DNA of 64,000 nt, taken from NCBI GenBank assembly GCA_963739795.1, contig CAVUBL010000007.1:186001-250000 (forward strand). Reading direction: 5' to 3'. Positions 1 to 8,218 of this stretch are shown piece by piece. Position 1 is the stretch's first letter. The number at the start of each line of letters is the position of its first letter. The notes under the pieces are model-generated. The model was not told where the DNA came from. It was given only the letters and a program-made list of their open reading frames with translations, and made no database searches. Position numbers and translations under genes: made by a program. This DNA comes from CAVUBL01 sp963739795 (GTDB taxonomy: Bacteria > Acidobacteriota > Thermoanaerobaculia > Multivoradales > DATKCC01).

Positions 1-2
1 AC

Positions 3-2771
3 GAGCTGGCCCGCTGCGGGCTGCGTCACGCGGTCGTCGCCCCCGGGTCCCGCTCGACGCCCCTGGCGCTGGCCCTGGCCGACCACCCCGACGTCGAAGA
101 TCTCTCGGTCATCGACGAGCGCTCGGCCGCCTTCGTGGCCCTGGGCCTGGCCCGGGCGACGGGCCGGCCCGTGGCCGTGGTCTCCACCTCCGGGACCGCG
201 GCGGCCAACTTTCTTCCCGCCGTCACCGAGGCCGACCGGGCGGCGGTACCCCTCCTGGTGCTGACCGCGGACCGGCCGGCCGAGCTCCTCGACGCCGGCG
301 ACTCCCAGGCCGCCGACCAGGTGAAGCTCTACGGCCCCCGGGTGCGCTGGTTCCACCAGGTCGCCGAGCCCTCCGCCGAGGAGCGGCGCCTCGCCTACCT
401 GCGCTCGACCGCCTGCCACGCCTGGGCCCTTGCTGCAGGGACGGCAGGAGCCGCAGGCGCCGGCGGCCCGCCCGGACCGGTCCACCTGAACCTGCCGCTG
501 CGCAAACCCCTCGAACCGACGCCGGTGGCGGAAGGCCCCGGCGCCCTCCCCGCGGGCTTCGATCCGGCGCGCTCCCCGGGGGCGACCGGCCGGGCCGGCG
601 GCGCCCCCTGGCGGCGGGTCTCGGCCGGCCTCGCCGTGCCCTCCGCGGCCGACGTCGACGAGCTCGCCCGATCCCTGGCCGGCGCCCGCAGGCCCCTGAT
701 TTTGATCGGGGCGGGGTGCGGAGAGAGCGACGCCCTGGCGCCCGCCCTGGCGCGGCTGGCCGAGGTGCTCCCCGTTCCCGTCTGGGCCGAGGCCGCCTCC
801 GGGCTCCGCACCGCGCCGACCCGCTGCCCGGGCCTGGTGTCCACGGCCGACCTCCTCCTGGGGAGCGAGCGCTTCCGGGCCTTCGCCCGCCCCGACCTGG
901 TGCTCCGCCTGGGCGAGGCGCCCCTGGCCTGGCCCCTTCGCCGCTGGGCGGGCGAGCTGGCCGAGGCGGGAGTGCGCCAGGTGGCCCTCGACCCGTGGGC
1001 CCGGCGCCGGGACCCGGAGCACGCCGTGGCCTGGACGGTGGCGGCGGACCCGGTCGCTACGCTCTCGGCGGTGGCCGCCCGGCTCGAAGCGCTCGCCGCG
1101 CCGACGGCCACCGAGCCCGGCTGGCTCGCCGCCCACCTGGCCGCCGATCGAGCCGCCCGGGAGGCGCTGGACCGGGAGGTGGGGCGCCTCGCCCAGGCCG
1201 AGCACCAGGTCGGGGCGGGCGAGATCTTCGAGGGCGGCGTCTTCTGGCACCTGGGCCGCCTCCTGCCCGACGACGCGGCCCTGGTGGTCTCGAGCAGCAT
1301 GCCGCTCCGGGACCTCGAGGCCTTCCTGCCGGCGAGCCGCCGACCGGTCGACCTGTTCTCGAACCGGGGCCTCAACGGCATCGACGGGGTGACTTCGACA
1401 GCCGCCGGCGTCGCCCTGGCGCGGCGGGTGCCCCGGCCGGGCGCACAGAGCGAGTCGGCGCCCGACAGCCGCACGGTCCTGGTGACCGGCGACGTGGCCT
1501 TCGCCCACGACCTCTCGGGCGCCCTGGCAGCCGGCCGACTGGGAGCCGACCTGACGGTGATCCTCCTGGACAACGGCGGCGGCGCCATCTTCGACTACCT
1601 GCCCGCCGCCGGCTTCGAGCCCGGCTTCAGCCGCCACCTGACCACCCCCCCGGGCGCCGACTTCGCGAAGATCGCCGCCGGCTGCGGGCTGGTCCACGCC
1701 GCGCCCGAGAGCTGGGAGGGCTTCGCCGAGGCCCTGGAGCGGGCCCTCGCCGACCCGGCACCCCACCTGATCCAGCTCCGGATCGACCGCGAGCGGGGCT
1801 ACGAGGCGCGCCGGCGGGTGCTGGAGCGGGTGGCCGCCGCAGTGGAGGCAGCGGACGGCGCGGCTCTCGAAGCCCTCTCGGCGGACGGACCCCGAGCGGC
1901 GGCGTGCCCGGTGATCCGCCTGCCTTCCGGGGTCGTCAGCGGCACCCAACCGGCTCCGAGGCCGGCCCCGCCGATCGTCCTCCTCCACGGCTTCACCGGC
2001 TCGGCCGCAGGCTGGGCCGACCTCGCCGCCCGTCTCCGGACCGGGGGAGGGGCCGGGGGCGGGTCGGAGGTCGTGGCCTTGGAGCTCCCCGGCCACGGCG
2101 GCCCGCCGGTGGAGTCCTGGGAGGCGGCCGTGGTGGCGATCCTCGGGGCGCTCGAGGGCCTGTCCCGGGCTCCGGGCTCCGGGCGCGTTCACCTGGTCGG
2201 GTACTCCATGGGCGCCCGGCTCGCCCTGGCGCTCGCCCTCGAGGCTCCGGAACGCCTGGCGAGCCTCGCCCTGATCGGCGGCTCGCCGGGGATCGCCGAC
2301 GCGGAGGAACGGGCGGCCCGCCGGGCGGCGGACGAGGCCCTCGCCCGGGAGATCGAGGAGGGTGGCCTCGCGGAGTTCGTGGACCGGTGGATGGCCCGGC
2401 CGATCTTCGCCACCCAGCACTCCGGCCCGTCGGGCCTCGTCCACCGGCGACTCCGCCTCGCCCGGGCCGAGCGCCTCGGCGGCAGCGCCCGCGGCTACGC
2501 CGCCGCCCTCCGCACCCTGGGCCAGGGCGCCCAGCCGAGCTACCGGGAGCGCCTCGCCGAGATCGCGCTCCCCACTCTCCTCGTCGCGGGCGGGCTCGAC
2601 GACAAGTACGTGGAGCTGGCCCGGGAGATGGCCCGGGAGATGGCAGGGCGCCTCCCCGCCGCCCGCGTCGAGATCGTCCCCGAGGCGGGCCACGCGGTCC
2701 ACCTCGAGGCGCCGGACGCGGTCGCGCGCCTCCTGCTCGAGCATGTCCGCCGCGTTTCGGGTGCGGGGTAG
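3..2771 (+). CDS. menD: MenD-MenH fusion (SEPHCHC synthase / SHCHC synthase), 5' partial
   Basis: The frame is open from the window edge, so the N-terminus is missing only a few residues: the text begins in the conserved MenD start block with PGSRSTPLALAL and IDERSAAF. MenD is the thiamine-diphosphate enzyme adding a succinyl unit from 2-oxoglutarate to isochorismate; the cofactor-binding half shows GDVAFAHDLSGAL followed by LLDNGGGAIFDYLP (nt about 1490-1605). Without a stop the frame continues into an alpha/beta hydrolase that matches MenH: oxyanion segment LLHGFTG (about nt 1980), nucleophile GYSMGAR (about 2200), acid in GGLDDKY (about 2590) and histidine in AGHAVHLEAP (about 2690). MenH removes pyruvate from the MenD product, so two consecutive steps lie on one chain. 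menB follows 71 nt downstream. Confidence 0.93.
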   Translation, partial: ELARCGLRHAVVAPGSRSTPLALALADHPDVEDLSVIDERSAAFVALGLARATGRPVAVVSTSGTAAANFLPAVTEADRAAVPLLVLTADRPAELLDAGDSQAADQVKLYGPRVRWFHQVAEPSAEERRLAYLRSTACHAWALAAGTAGAAGAGGPPGPVHLNLPLRKPLEPTPVAEGPGALPAGFDPARSPGATGRAGGAPWRRVSAGLAVPSAADVDELARSLAGARRPLILIGAGCGESDALAPALARLAEVLPVPVWAEAASGLRTAPTRCPGLVSTADLLLGSERFRAFARPDLVLRLGEAPLAWPLRRWAGELAEAGVRQVALDPWARRRDPEHAVAWTVAADPVATLSAVAARLEALAAPTATEPGWLAAHLAADRAAREALDREVGRLAQAEHQVGAGEIFEGGVFWHLGRLLPDDAALVVSSSMPLRDLEAFLPASRRPVDLFSNRGLNGIDGVTSTAAGVALARRVPRPGAQSESAPDSRTVLVTGDVAFAHDLSGALAAGRLGADLTVILLDNGGGAIFDYLPAAGFEPGFSRHLTTPPGADFAKIAAGCGLVHAAPESWEGFAEALERALADPAPHLIQLRIDRERGYEARRRVLERVAAAVEAADGAALEALSADGPRAAACPVIRLPSGVVSGTQPAPRPAPPIVLLHGFTGSAAGWADLAARLRTGGGAGGGSEVVALELPGHGGPPVESWEAAVVAILGALEGLSRAPGSGRVHLVGYSMGARLALALALEAPERLASLALIGGSPGIADAEERAARRAADEALAREIEEGGLAEFVDRWMARPIFATQHSGPSGLVHRRLRLARAERLGGSARGYAAALRTLGQGAQPSYRERLAEIALPTLLVAGGLDDKYVELAREMAREMAGRLPAARVEIVPEAGHAVHLEAPDAVARLLLEHVRRVSGAG

Positions 2772-2842
2772 ACTTCGCCGGTCCGGCGCGATCCGCCGGA
2801 CCGCACCTGTCGTCTGCTCACTTGCCTTCAAGGACTCGAACC

Positions 2843-3685
2843 ATGACCGAGATCGACTGGAAGACTCCTCGCACTTTCGAGGACATCACCTTCAAGACCT
2901 CCGAGGAGGGCATCGCCCGCATCGCGTTCAACCGGCCCGAGAAGCGCAACGCCTTTCGGCCCGAGACCATCCTGGAGCTCCAGGAGGCCTTCCGCCTGGC
3001 CAACGACGACTCGTCCATCGGCGTGGTCCTGCTCACCGGTGAGGGCCCCGCCAGGGACGGCAAGTACGCCTTCTGCTCGGGCGGCGATCAGTCCGTGCGG
3101 GGCGACGCCGGCTATGTGGGCGCCGACGGCGTGCCCCGGCTCAACGTGCTCCAGCTCCAGCGCTTCATGCGCTCCATGCCCAAACCGATCATCGCCCTGG
3201 TCGCCGGCTACGCCATCGGTGGCGGCCACGTGCTCCACGTGATCTGCGACCTCACGCTGGCCGCCGACAACGCCGTCTTCGGCCAGACCGGCCCCAAGGT
3301 GGGGAGCTTCGACGCCGGCCTGGGCTCGTCCTACCTGGCGCGCTTGGTGGGCCAGAAGCGGGGCCGCGAGATTTGGTACCTGTGCCGCCAGTACTCGGCC
3401 GCCGAGGCGTACGAGATGGGCATGGTCAACGCAGTTGTGCCGGTCGACCGCCTGGAGGCCGAGGGCGTCCAGTGGGCACGGGAGATCCTGGCCAACAGCC
3501 CGACGGCGATCCGCTTCATCAAGGCCGCCTTCAACGCCGACGTGGACGGGCAGATCGGCCTCCAGGAGCTGGCCGGCCACGCCACGCGCCTGTTCTACAT
3601 GACCGAGGAGGGCCAGGAGGGCAAGCGGGCGTTTCTCGAGAAGCGCAAGCCCGACTTCCGCAAGTACCCCTGGCTGCCCGAGTGA
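2843..3685 (+). CDS. menB: 1,4-dihydroxy-2-naphthoyl-CoA synthase MenB
   Basis: This 280-residue crotonase-fold enzyme closes the second ring of naphthoate from o-succinylbenzoyl-CoA. The typical MenB features are present: FNRPEKRNAF near the N-terminus, the oxyanion segment FCSGGDQ (about residue 80), GYAIGGGHVLH, the GQTGPKVGSFDAG stretch around residue 155-167, and the C-terminal FLEKRKPDF block. ATG at 2843 gives the family's usual N-terminus although no strong ribosome-binding site is visible. Its stop overlaps the menA start by 4 nt (GTGA), so translation of the two is probably coupled. Cytoplasmic. Confidence 0.96.
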   Translation: MTEIDWKTPRTFEDITFKTSEEGIARIAFNRPEKRNAFRPETILELQEAFRLANDDSSIGVVLLTGEGPARDGKYAFCSGGDQSVRGDAGYVGADGVPRLNVLQLQRFMRSMPKPIIALVAGYAIGGGHVLHVICDLTLAADNAVFGQTGPKVGSFDAGLGSSYLARLVGQKRGREIWYLCRQYSAAEAYEMGMVNAVVPVDRLEAEGVQWAREILANSPTAIRFIKAAFNADVDGQIGLQELAGHATRLFYMTEEGQEGKRAFLEKRKPDFRKYPWLPE

Positions 3686-4608
3686 CCGGGAGCGCACCCT
3701 CCGGCGAGAGCTCGGCGCGGACGGGGGCCGCCGCGGCCTTCCTCCTGGCCGCCCGCCCCAAGACCCTGGCCGCCGCCGTCGTGCCGGTGGCGGTGGGCAC
3801 CGCCGTCGCCTACGACCACGGGGCGTTCGCCGCCGGTCCCGCCCTGGCGGCCCTGGCGGTAGCCCTGCTGGTGCAGATCGGCACCAACTACGCCAACGAC
3901 TACTTCGACTTCGTCCACGGCGCCGACACGGAAGAGCGGATCGGCCCCACGCGGGCGGTCCAGGCGGGGCTGCTTTCGCCCCGGGCCATGGTCGCCGGGA
4001 CGGCCGCGGCCTTCGGCCTCGCCATGGTGGCCGGCCTCTACCTGGTGCGGGTCGCGGGCGCGCCCATGATCTGGATCGGTCTCGCCTCCATCGCCTCGGG
4101 CCTCTGGTACACGGCGGGGGGGCGCTGGTCCATGGGCTACCTGGGACTGGGCGACCTCTTCGCCTTCGCCTTCTTCGGCCCGGTGGCGGTGGCGACCACC
4201 ACCTACGTCCAGGCCCGGGCCTGGCTGCCCGAGGCGTGGCTCGCCTCGCTGCCGGTCGGGCTGCTGACGGTGGCGATCCTGGTGGTCAACAACACCCGCG
4301 ACCTGGAGACCGACCGCGCCACGGGCAAGCGGACCCTGGCCGTGCGCCTGGGGCGCCGCGCCGCGGTCGCCGAGTGGGGCCTCGCCGTCGCCGCCGCCTT
4401 CGCCGCACCCTTCGTCCACTGGCGGCTCGGCTGGGAGGGGCCGTGGATCCTCCTGCCGCTGGCCGCCCTGCCCCTCGCCGTCGGGCCCTGGCGGGCCCTC
4501 CTCCAGCACCGCGACGGACCGCGCCTCAACTCCGCCCTGGGGGCCACGGCGCGCCTGCTCCTCGCCTTCGGCGTGCTCTACGCGGCGGCCATCGCAATCG
4601 GGCCATGA
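3682..4608 (+). CDS. menA: 1,4-dihydroxy-2-naphthoate polyprenyltransferase MenA
   Basis: Integral-membrane UbiA-family prenyltransferase (308 residues) that attaches the isoprenoid tail to dihydroxynaphthoate to give demethylmenaquinone. Both aspartate-rich prenyl-diphosphate motifs are visible: NDYFDFVHGAD (nt about 3897) and NNTRDLETD (about 4288), and several long hydrophobic helices alternate with short loops. The start is taken as GTG at 3682, inside the menB stop (GTGA), because the residues after it (RPKTLAAAVVPVAVG) are the expected family N-terminus. The 3' end overlaps menE by 4 nt (ATGA). Confidence 0.94.
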   Translation: MTGSAPSGESSARTGAAAAFLLAARPKTLAAAVVPVAVGTAVAYDHGAFAAGPALAALAVALLVQIGTNYANDYFDFVHGADTEERIGPTRAVQAGLLSPRAMVAGTAAAFGLAMVAGLYLVRVAGAPMIWIGLASIASGLWYTAGGRWSMGYLGLGDLFAFAFFGPVAVATTTYVQARAWLPEAWLASLPVGLLTVAILVVNNTRDLETDRATGKRTLAVRLGRRAAVAEWGLAVAAAFAAPFVHWRLGWEGPWILLPLAALPLAVGPWRALLQHRDGPRLNSALGATARLLLAFGVLYAAAIAIGP

Positions 4609-6113
4609 GCTGGCTCGCGCATCAGCTCCGCGCCCGGCCCGGGGCCCCGGCGGTGCGCACCGCCGGCGCCGAGCTCAGCTACGGCGAGCTGGGCGAGGCG
4701 GTCCGCCAGGCGGCGGCGGTCCTCGCTGCGGCGGGGGTGGCGCCCGGCAACCGGGTGGCCGTCTGTCTGCCCAACCGGATCGAGCACCTGGTGGCGATCC
4801 ACGCCGTCGCCTGGCTCGGTGCCGTCCTGGTGCCGCTGCACCCGCGCCTCGGCCGCGAGGAGCTCGGCCGCCGGCTCGAGGAGGCCGGCGCCCGGCTCCT
4901 GGTGGCCGTCGAGGAGGGCGATGCCGGCGGTCTCGCCTGCCCGGTGCTGGCCGCCGGGGAGCTCTCGCCGGAGGCGGGCCGCGCCCCGGCGGCGCCTCCG
5001 CCCGCGCAGCCGCCCCGGGGCGTCCACTCCATCCTCTTCACCTCCGGCTCGACGGGCCGCCCGACGGCGGTGGCCCTGAGCTACGAGAACCACCTGGCGA
5101 GCGCCGTCGCCTCGGCCCTCAACCTGGGTGTCCATCGGGAGGACGACTGGCTCTGCTGCCTGCCCCTGGCCCACGTGGGAGGCCTGGCCATCGCCCTGCG
5201 CTCGGTGATCTACGGTACGGCGCTGACCCTGGTCGAGGGCTTCGACGCCCGGGAAGTGGCCCGACTTCTCGCCGCGGGCCGGGTGAGCCTGGCCTCGCTG
5301 GTGCCGACCATGGTCCGCCGGCTCCTCGAGGTCGCCGGCACCTCCGGGCGCTCTTCCGGCCCCCTGGCCGCGAAGCGCCTGCGCGCAGTGCTCCTGGGCG
5401 GCGGCCCCATGGACTCGGCGACCGTGGAGGGAGCCCTGGCCGCCGGCCTCCCGGTGCTCGCCACCTACGGCATGACCGAGACCTCCTCCCAGATCGCGAC
5501 CGTGCCCCCAGATCCAGTCGGGATCGCAGCCGGCGCCCGGCCGGGCTCAGCGGGCCCGCCGCTCTTCGGAGCGGAGATCGAGATCCGGCGCCTCGCCCCC
5601 GAGCCGAATGAGGAACCGGGCGCCGGACCGGACGCCGGGCCAGTCCCGGCCGGGGAGGAGGGGGAGATCTGGGTCCGCGGGCCCATGGTCGCCGCCTCCC
5701 AGGCGGACGAAGCGGGCTGGCACCGCACGGGCGACCTGGGCCGCTTCGACGCCGACGGCTGGCTGTGGGTGACGGGGCGCCGGGACCAGGTGATCGTGAC
5801 CGGCGGCGAAAACGTCTCGCCCGAGGCGGTCGAGGCGGTGCTCGCGGCCCATCCGGAGGTGACCGAGTGCGCGGTGACGGGGGTGAGCGACCCCGAGTGG
5901 GGCTGGACGGTGGCGGCGGTCGTGGTGGCCCGGCGCCCCGCCGAGCCGCCGGCGGCCGAGGCCCTCGCCGACCACTGCCGGGCCCACCTCGCCCGCTTCC
6001 AGGTGCCGCGGCGCTGGCGAGTGGTGGCCGCGCTGCCCCGCACCGCCGGCGGGAAGGTGGCGCGCGCCGAGCTCGCGGCCCTGTTCGAGGCGGACGCTCC
6101 GGGCAGCGGATAG
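4605..6113 (+). CDS. menE: o-succinylbenzoate-CoA ligase MenE
   Basis: Acyl-adenylating enzyme (502 residues) that activates o-succinylbenzoate to its CoA ester, the substrate of MenB. Seen motifs: P-loop LFTSGSTGRPTAVALS (about nt 5035), core YGMTETSSQ (about 5467), HRTGDLG and the hinge GRRDQVIVTGGENVSPEAVE (about 5775), and the C-terminal catalytic lysine in RTAGGKVARAEL. ATG at 4605 overlaps the menA stop. This is the last gene of the run; MenC, MenF and the final methyltransferase are not in the window, so MenC must be upstream or elsewhere. Confidence 0.94.
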   Translation: MSWLAHQLRARPGAPAVRTAGAELSYGELGEAVRQAAAVLAAAGVAPGNRVAVCLPNRIEHLVAIHAVAWLGAVLVPLHPRLGREELGRRLEEAGARLLVAVEEGDAGGLACPVLAAGELSPEAGRAPAAPPPAQPPRGVHSILFTSGSTGRPTAVALSYENHLASAVASALNLGVHREDDWLCCLPLAHVGGLAIALRSVIYGTALTLVEGFDAREVARLLAAGRVSLASLVPTMVRRLLEVAGTSGRSSGPLAAKRLRAVLLGGGPMDSATVEGALAAGLPVLATYGMTETSSQIATVPPDPVGIAAGARPGSAGPPLFGAEIEIRRLAPEPNEEPGAGPDAGPVPAGEEGEIWVRGPMVAASQADEAGWHRTGDLGRFDADGWLWVTGRRDQVIVTGGENVSPEAVEAVLAAHPEVTECAVTGVSDPEWGWTVAAVVVARRPAEPPAAEALADHCRAHLARFQVPRRWRVVAALPRTAGGKVARAELAALFEADAPGSG

Positions 6114-6118
6114 CCCGA

Positions 6119-6158
6119 GGCCCCGACCGACCCCTATCCGACGGGACCGGCCGGGGCC
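6119..6158. terminator. Hairpin between convergent menE and Spy-like gene
   Basis: An 11-bp GC stem (6119-6129 with 6148-6158, one wobble pair) closes an 18-nt loop just after the menE stop. There is no clear U-tract, so it is a candidate bidirectional terminator by position and stability only. Confidence 0.45.
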
Positions 6159-6190
6159 TTCCGGGGGCTCGCGCCTCCCGGCGCCGAGGC

Positions 6191-6703
6191 TCAGACGCCC
6201 AAGGCGTCGAAGCGGGCGCGGGCCGCCTGGATCCACGACGCGACGAAGGCGCGGACGCCGTCGAGCATCTGGGCGAGCTCCTCCTGCTGCTCCGGCGTGA
6301 GGACGGTGCGCACCTCCTGGACGATGCCCCCGCGGGTCACGGCGAGCTCGGTCTCGGCGGCGCCGACGGCCGCCGAGGCCCGGCGGATCGCCGTCTCGTC
6401 GAAGGTCTCGCCGTGGATGGTGTCGAAGAGGTTGCGCCGAGCGGCGGTGACGGCGCCGATCTCCGCCGCCAGCTCTTCCTTGTGCCCCGCCAGGATCCGG
6501 CGGATCTGGTCGATCTGATCCTGGGAGAGGTCGAGGCGCTGCGCGACGCGCTCGAGTGCCGTCGGCGTCCGGCCCGCCGGCCGGTGCGAGGCGGCGTAGG
6601 CGAAGGTGGGCAGGGCGAGGACGGCGAGGGCGGCGAGGGCCAGGGCGACGGCCGTCTTGCGGCGGCTTCGGGGCTTGGCGAGGGTCGGGTTCGAAGGGTT
6701 CAT
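6191..6703 (-). CDS. Spy/CpxP-like periplasmic protein
   Basis: Small exported helical protein of 170 residues. A basic N-terminus and a hydrophobic stretch ending in AYAASH look like a cleavable signal peptide. Two LTxxQ-type motifs, LDLSQDQIDQI (about residue 58) and LTPEQQEELAQML (about 138), mark the Spy/CpxP/heavy-metal-sensor superfamily, whose members chaperone envelope proteins or sense envelope stress. ATG at 6703 is supported by AGGAGAGA just upstream. The gene is divergent from a sigma-factor remnant and shares with it a symmetrical promoter region (6759-6827), so envelope-stress control is likely. Confidence 0.8.
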   Translation of the reverse strand: MNPSNPTLAKPRSRRKTAVALALAALAVLALPTFAYAASHRPAGRTPTALERVAQRLDLSQDQIDQIRRILAGHKEELAAEIGAVTAARRNLFDTIHGETFDETAIRRASAAVGAAETELAVTRGGIVQEVRTVLTPEQQEELAQMLDGVRAFVASWIQAARARFDALGV

Positions 6704-6758
6704 GGTCTCTCCTTTCGGGGTTCGCGTTGCGGGACCTCGGTTCGTCCCGTCGCTCTGC

Positions 6759-6787
6759 CAGATGCCGCCGGCCCCCGGCCGGTTACA
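6759..6787 (-). promoter_or_regulatory. ECF-type promoter of the Spy-like gene
   Basis: Read on the minus strand: TGTAACC (6787-6781), 16 nt, then CATCTG (6764-6759). This has the layout of an extracytoplasmic-function sigma promoter and lies about 56 nt before the start codon at 6703. The mirror-image promoter at 6800-6827 has the same -35-like box, spacing and CATCT box. Confidence 0.55.
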
Positions 6788-6799
6788 TTCCCGCCTCGC

Positions 6800-6827
6800 T
6801 GTAACCGCCCCGTCTCGTCCGCCATCT
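6800..6827 (+). promoter_or_regulatory. ECF-type promoter of the sigma-remnant operon
   Basis: TGTAACC (6800-6806), 16 nt, then CATCT (6823-6827), 12 nt before the ATG at 6840. With the opposite promoter it forms the inverted repeat CGGTTACA-N12-TGTAACCG (6780-6807), so the two -35-like boxes are arranged back to back. Confidence 0.55.
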
Positions 6828-6839
6828 ATCTCTTCGGTG

Positions 6840-7163
6840 ATGCTCGATACGATCCTGCTCAGCATGAACGAGCTCCTCGCGGCCCCGTCCGCGACCTCCG
6901 AGGCGAGCCTGGTCCAGGCTGCCCGCCGGGGGGACGAGGCCGCCTTCGCCGTCCGGGTCCTCGCCCGACTGCCGGCCTCTTCGTCCCCCGGGCGCCGGGA
7001 CGCCGGGTCCGACACCGCCTCGACCCTGGGCTGGGCGGCCCTGCGCCTGATGCCGGCCGCCCTGGCCCTCGCGGCCCTCCTCGGCTGGTTCGCCCTCCAG
7101 GCCAGCCCGCCGCCTTCGGCCCTCTTCACCTGGGCCACCTACGCCCCGGAGATCGCGCCATGA
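6840..7163 (+). pseudogene. ECF sigma factor start joined to a membrane-protein tail (internal deletion)
   Basis: The 107-residue frame begins like an ECF sigma factor (region 2.1 text SEASLVQAARRGDEAAFA) but then passes directly into VRVLARLPA and one hydrophobic segment (LRLMPAALALAALLGWFAL), the kind of tail found in small membrane or anti-sigma-like proteins encoded after such sigma genes. Sigma regions 2.2-4 are absent. The simplest reading is an in-frame deletion that removed most of the sigma gene and the start of its neighbour, perhaps at a short shared FA-encoding sequence. ATG 6840 or 6864 could be used. Its stop overlaps the next gene (ATGA). Whether any product is functional is unknown. 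Confidence 0.6.
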
Positions 7164-7402
7164 AGAAGACCGCCGCCCGCCTCGACCTCTCCGCCGGGCA
7201 GCGCCGCCAGGTCGACGCGATCCTCGATCAGACCCGCCACGAGGCCGAGGCCCTGCGCCGGCGGGTCGTGCCTCAGGCGGAGGCGATCATGGAAGGCACG
7301 AACCTGCGGCTGGCCGAGATCCTGACCCCCGAGCAGAGGAAGCAGCTCGAGGTGATCCAGCGCCGCCACCACCAGCGCCTGGAGCGCTTTCTCGCGCGGT
7401 AG
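7160..7402 (+). CDS. Short Spy-like (LTxxQ) protein lacking a signal peptide
   Basis: An 80-residue helical protein with two family motifs, LDLSAGQRRQVDAIL near residue 8 and LTPEQRKQLEVIQ near residue 54, as in small Spy-like or heavy-metal-resistance proteins. Relatives normally carry a signal peptide or membrane anchor between the initial MKK and the first motif; here MKKT runs straight into the motif, so the anchor appears deleted. It overlaps the preceding sigma-remnant frame by 4 nt and is probably co-transcribed from the promoter at 6800. Confidence 0.6.
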   Translation: MKKTAARLDLSAGQRRQVDAILDQTRHEAEALRRRVVPQAEAIMEGTNLRLAEILTPEQRKQLEVIQRRHHQRLERFLAR

Positions 7403-7435
7403 CTCGGGGCCGGTGGGTGGTAGCCTGCCCGGACC

Positions 7436-8215
7436 ATGGACCTTGAGCTCCGGGACAAGGTGGCGGTCGTCACCGGCGCCTCGCGCGGCCTCGGCCTGGG
7501 GATCGCCCGGGCCCTCGCCCGGGAGGGGTGCCGCCTGGCGATCTGCGCCCGCGGCGAGGCGGATCTGGCGGCGGCGGCCCGGGAGATCGAGGCCGAGTCC
7601 GACGCCCGGGTGCTCGCCCTGCCCCTCGACCTCACCGCGCCCGACGCCGCCGAGCGGCTTCTCGGCGAGGCCGTCCGCCGCTTCGGAGGAGTCGACGTCC
7701 TGGTCAACAACGCCGGAGGCAACCGGCGCAAGCCCTTCGCCGAGACCACGGAGGAGGACTGGACCGCCATCGTTGAGCTCAACCTCCGCGCCCACGTGCG
7801 GATGAGCCGGGCCGCCGTGCCCCTCCTGCAGGGGCGCGGCGGCGGCGTGATCCTCTTCATCGCCTCCATCTGGGGGCGCGAGTCCGGCCCCTCCGGCCTC
7901 TCCCTCTACGTCACTACCAAGTCGGCGCTGATCAGCCTGGCCAAGGCCATGGCCCAGGAGCTCGCAGCCGACGGCATCCGAGTCCTCGCCGTCGCCCCCG
8001 GCTCGATCCGCTTCCCCGGAGGAAGCTGGGACCGGCGAGCGAAGCAGGACCCGGAGGGGATGGCGGCGTTCGTGAGAGACCAGATCCCCCTCGGCCGCTT
8101 CGGCAGCCCGGAGGAGGTCGCCGACCTGGTGACCTTCCTGGTCTCACCGAGAGCCAGCCTCCTGACGGGAGCGACGATCAACATCGACGGCGGCCAGTCC
8201 AAGAGCATGATTTGA
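7436..8215 (+). CDS. SDR-family oxidoreductase
   Basis: Classical short-chain dehydrogenase of 259 residues. It has the TGASRGLG dinucleotide motif at residues 13-20, NNAG near residue 92, the catalytic serine in FIASIWG, YVTTK as the YxxxK pair near residue 157, and the C-terminal TGATINIDGG. Substrate cannot be read from sequence; FabG-like or sugar/alcohol dehydrogenase roles are possible. The stop codon TGA is also the first three bases of a dispersed repeat (8213-8229). Confidence 0.85.
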   Translation: MDLELRDKVAVVTGASRGLGLGIARALAREGCRLAICARGEADLAAAAREIEAESDARVLALPLDLTAPDAAERLLGEAVRRFGGVDVLVNNAGGNRRKPFAETTEEDWTAIVELNLRAHVRMSRAAVPLLQGRGGGVILFIASIWGRESGPSGLSLYVTTKSALISLAKAMAQELAADGIRVLAVAPGSIRFPGGSWDRRAKQDPEGMAAFVRDQIPLGRFGSPEEVADLVTFLVSPRASLLTGATINIDGGQSKSMI

Positions 8216-8218
8216 CTG

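Noticed and set aside
716..2840. A 989-residue plus-strand frame that includes menB
   Set aside because: Everything before ATG 2843 is an off-frame reading of menD-menH with Arg/Gly/Pro-rich text.
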